Positions 12,716 to 21,881 of a stretch of DNA of 64,000 nucleotides are shown in pieces (positions within the stretch are counted from its first letter, which is position 1; each line of letters starts with the position of its first letter). The stretch is taken from contig JAQFVV010012396.1 of assembly GCA_028023455.1 (NCBI GenBank), forward strand, positions 24,263,330-24,327,329. Direction: 5' to 3'. Source of the stretch: Epiperipatus broadwayi (lineage: Eukaryota > Onychophora > Udeonychophora > Euonychophora > Peripatidae). Position numbers and translations under genes: made by a program. A model generated the notes under the pieces. The model was not told the DNA's origin, made no database searches, and saw only the letters and a list, made by a program, of their open reading frames with translations.

Positions 12716-13204
12716 GGTAGATGAAGTACGTGTGAATTTCAAATACTAAATTTTAATTACAAAATATTTTTGTTTTTACAGAAAAAAGATATATATATAT
12801 AACAAATCACATTATTCTCTGAAATTTAATAACTGTTGTTAATATGTAAGTTAATATATTTTTACTATATTGTTATAACTGCTAGAAATAAAATCTCTGA
12901 TATTTTTTTTATTAAATTCTGTAGCAACAGAAATGTTTTGAAAGTGAAGGAAAGTGAAGATTTCTTAAGATTACTGCAAGGTATTTTAATTGTAAATATA
13001 TGCTAGCTTCTAGCTTTTTAACTCAAGTAGTTCTAAACAATTTTTACTTCATAGTTAGTAATATTAATTTTAAATATTCGTTAAATAATAAAGCAAGCTT
13101 ATATATTTTTAATAACATTTTATATAATTTAAGTAAAGTCTTTATTAATAAATAAAAAGATGTGTATAATATATAAAACAGCAAAATACTTTTGAATACA
13201 AAAT
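12716..13204. other. AT-rich non-coding sequence
   Basis: No gene, motif or repeat recognised apart from a short (TA)n near 12789-12800. Confidence 0.6.
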
Positions 13205-13308
13205 GTTTTTTTTTCATATGTCATAGCATCAGCCGGGAAGCAAACCCGCTAATCTGGGACAACTGCTTGTAAAGCAGCTGTCGCTGGCCTCTCGACCATC
13301 AATGCTTA
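13205..13308 (-). repeat. tRNA-derived SINE, family 1, copy 2
   Basis: Minus-strand reading gives the tRNA-like head GGTCGAGAGGCCAGCG, a B-box region GCGGGTTTGCTTCCCGG, then the family-specific 3' stretch CTGATGCTATGACATATG and an A tail (T run at 13205-13214 on +). The 3' stretch is shared with the copy at 35542-35652, which defines the family beyond the tRNA part. The flanks show no clear target-site duplication, so the copy may be old. Confidence 0.85.
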
Positions 13309-13838
13309 AGTTTAATATTATCACCTAACATTGATAATTAAATATAATTAAATAAAAACTTTTGGAATATTTTTAGTAATAGAATTTTATCAGTCTATTA
13401 TAATCTTTTTTTTAAATTATTTTAAAATATTTATATAAAGAGACACCAGTCTGTTTTCAAATGAATTATTATATTTTCAACTATTGAAAGTTAATTTATG
13501 TTTAATATAGTATATTGTTTTAATAACAAGCATTATTTTTCTTTCTTCTTAAGGTTAGTCACAAGATAAAATATTTTTTGAGTACAATTTCCAGATATTT
13601 TTGTTATGTGAAATTGACAGCATTCTGAAGGAGATGTTGAATCAATTATTATGCTTTCTTAAACAAGGTATTATTCTAAATGTCATCAAAACAAAGCATA
13701 TGCCACAGAAATATTGTCGGTAAGAATTGAAATTGAGAACATAACATTTTAAAATAACTTTGATATCAGATATGGAAAGTGCTGATGAAATTTCCAACAT
13801 AACTTTGGTTTTATATTTAATAATGTAACTTTTGCAGA

Positions 13839-14585
13839 TTAACCTTTTAACCGCTAATTATATTATTGGTTGTATGAGGTAAAAATCAAATCTGTTAATT
13901 GGCCAACTCACAAACTGAAGACAAAGCCTATTGTTAAAACATATTCGCCTATAATATTAAATTCAACTCAGATACGTTTATAAAAAGTATATTTTTCAGG
14001 TTATGAAGAGAACGAAAGTTCTTTCAAAAATAAATTGCTATTTATTTATTCTAAAATATTCAATTTCGGCAACATAAAAGCTATAATATAAACAAAAAGG
14101 TCGACTTTTATGTTATAGAAAAGTAAATATTTCTTTTAAATATTTCTTTAATATTTTTACTAAAATCTTCAATATTTTTCGAAAATAATTTTGTTTTTTT
14201 AGTATATTTTTTAAAAAACTAGTTTAATTTCTGAAATTATATTTTTTTAATACTTAAAATTAAATTTGAAATGAAAATCTCAGCATTTTTCTTTATTTTC
14301 TTTTATCAGGTGGTTTCTTTGTTCTTTCCAGCCAATCAGAATGTCTTTTTCGGCTGAGAGCTCACTAACAACCAATTACAACCAATGTTCTTTCTTTGTT
14401 TAGGTTTAAATGCATTTTTTTTTATTTTTTACTTGTAAAATAAATCGGAAGAGGGCACCATCTTACAGAACTTTTAAAAACCTATTCAAAACCTATCAAA
14501 CAAATTTTTTAGCATAAGAACTGGCAGAGTTAGAGTGACATCAGATGTCTACGAGGAGCCTCGTATGAGGCGGGAAAAGGATTAA
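13839..14585. mobile_element. Candidate piggyBac-type MITE (non-autonomous)
   Basis: The segment begins TTAA then CCTTTTAACCGC (13839-13854) and ends GCGGGAAAAGG then ATTAA (14570-14585). The two ends are inverted repeats (CCTTTTAACCGC against CCTTTTCCCGCC) next to TTAA, the target duplicated by piggyBac transposons. A perfect small hairpin, TACGAGGAGCCTCGTA, sits just inside the right end. No transposase is present, so it would be a non-autonomous copy of about 0.75 kb. The extra A before the right TTAA and the short TIR keep this at moderate confidence. Confidence 0.5.
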
Positions 14586-16307
14586 AAGACTGTATATAAC
14601 ACTTAATTACCATTATATTTATTATTTTTATTGTTATTATAATATATATACACCTTTACCCCCTTAGCGATTGGCTACTTAGTGATATTTTACAATAGCA
14701 ATCATCATCAATTTGTACCCATTACTTCAATTTACAATCGATTATTCACTATAAAAATCGGAAAAATTTAAAATTTTTTTTTTTGCCAGCCATCTTGAAT
14801 TTTGTGTCATTGATGACATCAGAGAATAGGTATTTTAAATTCATTTTACCCAAAAGCAAAAATACATTATTGTATAGCACATACAATATTTTATTCATAA
14901 AATATAATGTTAATACTGCATTCAGTATTATGAATATAGAATGTATAAACTTAAAAAATATATATAATTACTGAATCTATAATACTATGTACATATAAGT
15001 TTCAAATGTCTTTAGAAAAATTAAACTTTATTTAAATATAATGTACAGTATTTGGATTATTTGAATAAAGTTTAATTTTTCTACACATTCTACACATATA
15101 TTAGATGATAAAATAGTACAATTAAAATACCATCGTCACAAATTTTCAGGAAAACACTAAATACTAATATTAAATTGTGTGTGTGAGTTCCTTAATTATG
15201 TACACTCAAGTGGTTTCAAATCAAAAGAAAAACATTTTTAAAAAAAGTTTAAAAAGAAAAACAGATTGCATTTAAAATAAGTGTTAATAAATAATCTTTC
15301 TACATGAACGGGGAGGGGGGAGACACTATTATATTACTAAAAATATACAGTAAGAAAAATAAACTTAGCGTACGTTTTAAAAATTAGAACAGATTTTTTT
15401 TCTTTTAAAATAAGTTGATTTTTTTTTTTTTTCTAAAATTGACCAATTTACAATACGCATTAAGCCTTCTGTTACTCTGGAGTACAGTAATAGGTCTTTA
15501 TGTTTAATTAAATAATTTATAATTAAACATTGTTTTTTAATTTGAATAATTTCACATAAGTAATAAACATAAATGTATTGTAATATGTACTGTAATACAA
15601 ATTTGAAAAAATACTTCAGTATGGATTTTTTTTCATTACGATGAAAACCTGTGGAAGAATATAAAAACTCTTAAATTCAAATTTAGTTTCACTTTCTCTT
15701 TCTTTTTACTGTACTGTGATTTTTAAACAGTGAAAATATGCATTTATTACTAGGGATATAAAACTTATGTTTTTAGATACCATATTTAATCATCATTGCT
15801 ATGAAAAAATCAAGAAAATCTTTGATCTTGGAAACCAATGTGGATATTTTATGTTGACTGGAACCAATCAATTTTTTCCCCATAGACCCCCATTTTAAAT
15901 ATGTATTCTGTATATGATATTCTTGCTTAACAATGAGTTTTGGAGGACCAATTGCCATTGCTAAATGGGGTAAAGGTATATATATATATTATTTTTATTG
16001 AGTGTTCAGATACAAATTAAATATTTCCATCTGAACATCCATAAAGTTATCCATTTATAATAATTTAATTAGAAAATACTTTGCTTTAGCTAGTACCAAA
16101 TAAAGGTTAACTTCCCAAATTAAGGTTAACAGTAAAACTATTAGGCTATTGCATTCAAAAGAAATTACTTGACAATTTTGCTTCACTTTTAGTATGGGCA
16201 GTTAATCTACATTGGTTACAGTTCTAAGTAAAGAGCTTTTCAATTAAATAATTACAAATAAATAATTTCACAGACTAATTTGTTTAATATATATGTATAT
16301 ATGTATA
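14586..16307. other. AT-rich non-coding sequence
   Basis: No gene recognised. A short inverted repeat lies at 15012-15081, in which AGAAAAATTAAACTTTATT and its complement flank a ~30-base loop. The open frames at 14783-14974 (+) and 15773-15958 (-) have no visible family motif. Confidence 0.55.
15012..15081. repeat. Short inverted repeat (hairpin)
   Basis: The left arm AGAAAAATTAAACTTTATT and the right arm AATAAAGTTTAATTTTTCT are exact complements over about 19 bases, separated by about 32 bases. It could be the relic of a tiny foldback element or chance in AT-rich DNA. The exactness and the mixed sequence favour a real duplication-inversion. Confidence 0.7.
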
Positions 16308-17734
16308 TTATAATGTTTTCCATCTTGCTAGGCCTCTATACGCAATAAACTGCATGAATTGATCATGTTATGCAAAAAAGAAGAAAATTGTACTTCTATT
16401 TCTAAAAAAACATACCTATATTTCCTGATCAACTTGGCCTAGAATTATTACGAGTACAATTGTGAGCTGAATCAGTTTTTAATTTATAAATGAAGCACCA
16501 GAATCATTAGACTCACTGATTCTGCGTCAAACATATTGTAACTCATAAAGTAATAATTATACGAACAGGATTAAAATTCCCATTAAGTAGGAGAAAATAT
16601 TTCCCTTTGGCTTAATTAAGAAAAATAAATCTACTTATCAAAGGTAATTTGTATAGTAATTTGAATCTAAATAACCAAATATAAAACTTAAATATAATAA
16701 CATTATTAATTTTATACATGTACAAAGAAAGTTATGTTAATAATAAAGACTTATTCTAGCTTTTCAAGCATTTAATATTTATGAAAAAAAAATTTTAATA
16801 TTGGAAAGTATTGTGCATAACAAATTTAATACTTTGATTCAAATATTGAAGTAATAGCTAGTTTGTTTCTTATTTTTCCATGGCAACAGTTTCATTCACT
16901 TCTCAGTTCATAAATCTTTAGATCAAAAAATTATGGGATAAACATTTCATTCAAATCTCAGTTCATAAAGCTTTATGTAAAAGTTATGGCCATTAACTTA
17001 CTGGTAAGTTGATATTTAAGTAGGTCACTGATCATCCGACATCCAATTCCTTCAATGGGTAGTCCACAGTAGTTTTTTTTTAGTTTTACTCCTTCAAAAT
17101 CTCTGATCAATATTTAGGTAGAGCCAGATAACGATTTAGGTGACTTTTCTCGAGAAAAAGTGCTGGCAAATGACAGAGTTCTATACTCACTCATGGAGGA
17201 TGGTTTCAGTTTGTATCTAAGTGGACACATTTTATTAATTTTTTTATAAAAAAATACGAAGCACTTCAAATTGCTCAACACTCTCTGGAACAACAAGACA
17301 AAGACCCTTTTTGAACCTGTCAGCTCCTTTTATATCCCCAGATTATTTTTAAAAGTTCTGTGCATATTCCTTTAACCATTTGTTCTATTTTATAAACTTC
17401 TACCTTATTTCTCACTTTTTTATTACAATGTCACTTTTCTCATTATGAATTACCACCATTTTTAATTACTATCAGAAAGTCGTTTCTGATACCAATCTTT
17501 TACCTTTGAAATTTCCTTTCACAATTTGAATCAATTATTCAGTATGCACTTTCCAACATTGAATTTAATTTAGTTAAATTATATATATATATAATTAAAC
17601 TTTCACCGTATGTTTTTCTTAAAACAACGTTATATTACAAAAAAAAATAAAGATTGGGTTCTCTCTTTTTTATTTAAATGATATACAATATTAAATAGCA
17701 ATTTGTACCATATATATAAATAAATGGTACAATA
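16308..17734 (-). repeat. Ty3/gypsy 3' LTR (left LTR), ~1.43 kb
   Basis: This segment is repeated, after removal of an insertion, at 21882-24529. Both begin (+) TTATAATGTTTTCCATCTTG and end with CAATTTGTACCATATATAT, then GTACAATA. In minus orientation the inner ends read TGTAC...AAAACA, a TG...CA form. The copies differ at scattered positions, so the insertion is not recent. A minus-strand frame at 17114-17296 corresponds to part of a frame at 23996-24205 in the other LTR, with frameshifts. Whether the LTR once carried a small ORF is unclear. Confidence 0.85.
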
Positions 17735-18023
17735 CCACCAGGGCAGGGGAATGAGAATAAAAATAGAGGTTTGAACTATACAGTATGCACTTTCCAACAT
17801 TGAATTTAATTTAGTTAAATTTTATATATAAAAAAATTAAACTTTCACTGTATGTTTTTCTTAAAACAACATTATATTACAAAAAAAAAAATAAAGATTG
17901 GGTTCTTTCTTTTTTATTTAAATGATATACAATATTAAATAGCAATTTGTACCATATATATAAATAAATGAATGGTACAATACCACTGGGGCAGAGGAAT
18001 GAGAATAAAAATAGAGGTTTGAA
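17540..18023. repeat. Tandem duplication (~241 bp x2) across the LTR/internal junction
   Basis: Unit 1 (17540-17780) and unit 2 (17781-18023) both run from CAGTATGCACTTTCCAACAT through the LTR end GTACAATACCAC and about 40 bases of internal sequence ending GAGGTTTGAA. The differences are small: CCACCAGGGCAGGGG against CCACTGGGGCAGAGG, and an ATGA insertion. The duplication happened after insertion, or during reverse transcription near the polypurine-tract region. It creates two copies of the 3' LTR edge. Confidence 0.9.
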
Positions 18024-19204
18024 ATAATTTTATTCTTAATAAGTCTTTATGGAGTACTTCTAACCCACGTCCTAGTCTTACACAGTTTCAGTGACCTAGC
18101 ATTATAGGTACCCCTTTCTCCTTCACCATTCTCTAAAGTGAAAGCATTTGGACCATCCCATCGGCTGATTTGGTAAGGTCCCTTGTACAAATTTTGGAAC
18201 TTTTTAAAAATATGCTTCCCAGTTTGGCTCACGAGGTTTATTTTGCCCCATACCATATTCCCTGTTTTAAACTTATCAGTCAGGCCTCCTTTCCATAGCG
18301 TCCGGAGCTTGGCACAGTGTTCCAATTTTTTCTTGCTTCTTCATGATCTCTCCCTTTATCAATGTTTTCTGGACTAGCGGGTAATGTGAATTTATACAAT
18401 CAAGGTACCACTTGTCCAAATTGAATTCTTACCAGTGCAAATCTTGTGGATTCATTAAGAGTCCAATTTATCAAATTTAACACCCTTGGGAGTTGTTTCA
18501 CCCATCTTCTATGGTTGGACCCATTATATATATATATATATATATCCTGAAGAGGCATCCCAACTCTCTCATCACCTGCTTGCAAAGGTTGGATGTGGAT
18601 TTTGTATGGATGACAATATGTGTTTTACCTCCATCCTCTCTATCCACTGTTGCCAATCATAAAATGTGAAAGGCATACCATGGTCTTACAAAAAAGCTCT
18701 TGGTCTGCCTACCCTTTTAAAATATCATACCTCAAGGTTTCATATGACATTCCTAGTATTGACCTGGGTCACCGGATATGTCAACACCCATTTTGAAAAA
18801 AGGTCATATACCACTAGTAGATATTTTATTTTTTCAAAAGCTGGCAATGGTCCATAGAAATCAACAGCAACCAGGTCATTGGGTTCCTTAGGCATGATAA
18901 GATGCAATGGACATTGATATGACTTGTTTGCTGGTTTTGTCTTCTGACACATTTCGCATGCGCTTACTATCCTGGTGACCTGTGCTCTCATATTTGGCCA
19001 ATGAAACCATGTCCTCAATAATCCTTTCACTTTATTTACACTATAATGCCCATACAAATGATGGGTGTACTTAATACATCCTTCCTGTAAACTCTCTGGT
19101 ATAATCATTTTCCACTGATCCCTTTGTGGGTCAGTGATATACCACAGGATCCCTTTTTTCAGGTGGTATCTCTCACCAGCATTAGTATCTGCTGTTTCTC
19201 CCAC
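18024..19204 (-). pseudogene. Ty3/gypsy integrase (zinc finger, core, GPY/F module), decayed
   Basis: Integrase inserts the element's cDNA into the host chromosome. At 18740-19204 the minus frame has the HHCC zinc-binding module (THHLYGHYSVNK ... ACEMCQKTKP) followed by the start of the catalytic core (AVDFYGPLPAFEKIKYLLVV). Core sequence continues near 18400-18585 (DERVGMPLQ ... LNLINWTLNESTRFAL) but is broken by a (TA)n run at about 18526-18545. The frame at 18047-18325 carries the C-terminal module with KGPYQISRWDGPNAF, a GPY/F motif. Frame breaks and the microsatellite show it is inactive. Confidence 0.88.
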
Positions 19205-19760
19205 TTCATTTTTGTCTTCTAGTCAGTCAATAATTTTCTTGTAAATAGGGCTTTTCCATTGTATCTTTCCTAAGTGTTTCAATCCTTCTTCTACTACAGT
19301 GTCTGTTTCTAATTCTACACTTGCCAAACAGATATCTTCCATCTGCAGATGGTACTGGGTATCAGGAACAACATTCCGGCTCAATGTGTCAGCTACCACA
19401 TTTTCAGTGCCCTAACAGTACTGGATGGAATAATTGAACTCCTAGAGGAAAGGGCTCCATCAGATAAGCCTACTATTTGTTAAATAACTGTGGTTTAAGA
19501 ATTCCAGGCTCTTGTGATCTGTCCTAACAATTGTTTCCAATCCTATCAAGAATTGGTGGAACTTCTGAAATGCCACACCACAGCCAAGGCCTCTTTCTCT
19601 GTTACACTGTAATTAATATCTGCACCTCTCAATGGTCTGCTGACAAAATAAATTTTGCCAAGGTACCCTCCTCTTGAGCTTGCATAAGAGCTGCACCTAA
19701 CCCATACACACTACTGTCTACCTGAACAATAAATAGTTTTCTTAGGTCAGGTAAACCAAC
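19205..19760 (-). pseudogene. Ty3/gypsy RNase H region, decayed
   Basis: RNase H removes the RNA strand during reverse transcription. Minus-strand reading between about 19480 and 19740 gives, with frame changes, VQVDSSVYGLGAALMQAQ, then TEKEALAVVW, and RTDHKSLEFLNH, which are three standard blocks of gypsy RNase H in the right order. Stops occur between them. It sits between RT and integrase as in canonical gypsy pol. Confidence 0.8.
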
Positions 19761-20505
19761 ATCACTTGGCTAAGGAACTTCTCTTTAATAACCATAAAAC
19801 TGGTCTCATGCTCTTCCATCCATTTTCATGACATTCCCTTATATAACAATTACAACAGCTCCACGTCTGAAGCAAAGATAAATTTATTGTAGAAATTACA
19901 GAGCCCCAAAAATGATCTCACCTGTTTTGGTGTCCAAAGGGCTGGGAAATCTTGTATTGCCTGGATTTTGTCAGGATGCGATCTGATTCCATTTGCATTA
20001 ATTAAGTGCCCTAAGAAATTCACTTCTTCTACTGCTAAAAGCTTTTTTGTAAATTAATGCAAATATTCTTCATATGGCACTCTTGTAGAAACAACATGAG
20101 GTGTTTTAAGTGCTCATGAAAGTTATTAGATGCAATAATCACATTATGTAGATAGTGATTAACTTTTTGATCTCAGGAGACTGTACATGGTCAAGACGTT
20201 TTAGCAGACCTGCTCCTCTATTCTTGAGACCAAAAGGCATTCTGTTAAATTGGTATGATATATCATTATATTGAAATGTCATGTACTTCCGGTCAGCAAG
20301 GTGTAACTTGATCTGCCAAAAGCTGGAAATCAGATCTAACGTGGAAAATATATTTTTCCCCAGAATTTATTTACCAACTCATTAATTGGAGGTGGAACAT
20401 TTTGATTTAGCCATGTAATCTTGTTCAATTGCCTGGCATCCAAACAGTCATATGGCTCCACTTTTTTTTTACAACCACCAATAGGTTATTATATGCTGAT
20501 GAACC
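19761..20505 (-). pseudogene. Ty3/gypsy reverse transcriptase, decayed with lost active site
   Basis: Minus-strand reading shows LADRKYMTFQYNDISYQFNR followed by MPFGLKN, the conserved block before the catalytic centre. Next is YLHNVIIASNNFHEHLKHL at about 20100-20155, where the family has Y-x-D-D: both aspartates are replaced (His, Asn). Downstream are the connection-like words INANGIRSHPDKIQAIQDFP and PKQVRSFLGLCNFYNKFI. Frame breaks are frequent. The start of RT is fused in frame to the protease frame at 20506-21192. Confidence 0.88.
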
Positions 20506-21192
20506 CTAAGTGATAATATCCCACTCTTCCATTTTAGCTAATTCTCTCTCTACCTCAGCTCTATATTGGTGTGGCACTGGGTATGATCTTGCCTGGTATG
20601 GTGTACTGTCAGCAACCTTGATCCTATGCTCATACCCTTTAATAACCCTGAGTTTATCTGAAAAATTCGATTTATATTCAATTAGAACTTTTTTTAGGTC
20701 CCCTTTCCATTCTTCTTTCACATCATTTATTATCTCATCAATCCATATCTCTATTGAATGATGTTCTATCTCAACATCCATATTACATATGTTTTGCTGA
20801 TTCATTTTCATCCACAACCCAAACTCCACTTTTTCCCCTTCACAGATGTTTTCATCTTTATAATTGATCACATGCCCAGTTTTGTGCATATAGTCTGACC
20901 CCAATATGGCTTCATGTACCAACCCTTTTAGAATTAATAGTGTGTGATGTATAATTTTATCCCCTTTTTTAATTTGCACCCAAACTTGTTTCAAGCCCAA
21001 TTGTGCCTTTTTGTTATTTTCCAATGTTATTTGCATGTTTTTCACTGGTAGAGTTGTTATCTCTATGGGTTGGCTCCACATGCATTCATACATTGTTTCC
21101 AACATTACAGATGTCTGGCTGCCCGAATCCCACAATGTCTCTACCTTGACATTGTTTATTTGCAAAACAACCTTTCGGCATTCTTGAGACAT
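20506..21192 (-). pseudogene. Ty3/gypsy retropepsin and start of RT
   Basis: A 228-codon open frame on the minus strand. Residues ~17-24 read LWDSGSQTSVM, the D-S/T-G active-site triad of a retroviral-type aspartic protease. HEAILGSDYMHKTGHVINY near residues 93-111 is the second conserved protease block. From about residue 196, YQARSYPVPHQYRAEVEREL then AKMEEWDIIT is the typical N-terminal RT segment of gypsy pol. It has no stops but connects to broken frames on both sides, so it is a surviving piece of pol rather than an intact gene. The length of the interdomain linker looks normal. Confidence 0.9.
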
Positions 21193-21862
21193 GTACTTTA
21201 CTTCATCGATTTGTCATCCCACTCACAATAAAGATTATCTATACTCTTTTCCTCTCTTGTTCTACTGATCACTTTATTTCTTTTCTTTTCTTCTTTTTTT
21301 ACTGGTTCTTTTCTTTCCCTCTTTTTTACTGGTTCTTTTATTTCTTCTTTTAATTCTTTGATCATCTCAGCTATTTCATTCTTTATATCTTCTTTGAATC
21401 CATTTTGAATTTGTGTAATAATTTTTTTATGAAGGGTTCCATGCCCTCTTTCAATTCTTTCTCACCTTCAGCAATATTTTGTATATTTTTACTACTTCTC
21501 AATTTCATATATGGCCGTGTTGTTTATTTTTGCTTTGCTAATAATTCATTCACCAACACCTGTCTCTATTATCACCCTATAATCTCCCATCCCTCTCTAC
21601 CTTTACCATCATTACTAGCCTTTGATTGATTTTATTTATTATTTAATTTATACACTATTATTTTGTTTAAATATAAACTTATTTAAAATCTTATACTCTT
21701 ATCCTACTCTTACAAAAAAAAAAAAAACTTTTGTAATCATATGCAATAACTTTTTAGACTTGCACACTATTTGTAGTCATATTTATTTTCCAGCTATGGA
21801 CATTAAATTTCTCAATTTTATGCCATTTTTAAATTTTCTCAGGTCATGTTCTTTTTTTCATA
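21193..21862 (-). pseudogene. Short gag-like frame of the gypsy element
   Basis: Upstream of the protease, in the same direction, the minus strand encodes a lysine/glutamate-rich segment: EGEKELKEGMEPFIKK, then, after a shift at an A7 run, GFKEDIKNEIAEMIKELKEE and a repeated EPVKK motif, ending CEWDDKSMK and a stop. The next frame begins MSQECRK at 21192, overlapping by a frame change, as in gag/pol junctions. No CCHC zinc knuckle is seen. The whole space between LTR and protease is only ~0.7 kb, short for a gag, so gag is probably truncated or lost. Low-complexity composition limits confidence. Confidence 0.5.
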
Positions 21863-21881
21863 TGCCCGAGTTGGGTCACCA
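21863..21881 (-). promoter_or_regulatory. Primer-binding site of the gypsy element
   Basis: Immediately inside the right (5') LTR the minus strand reads TGGTGACCCAACTCGGGCA. Retrotransposon primer-binding sites begin TGG because they pair with the CCA end of a tRNA. The position flush against the LTR edge at 21882 supports both the LTR boundary and the element's minus-strand orientation. I cannot identify the primer tRNA from sequence alone. Confidence 0.75.
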
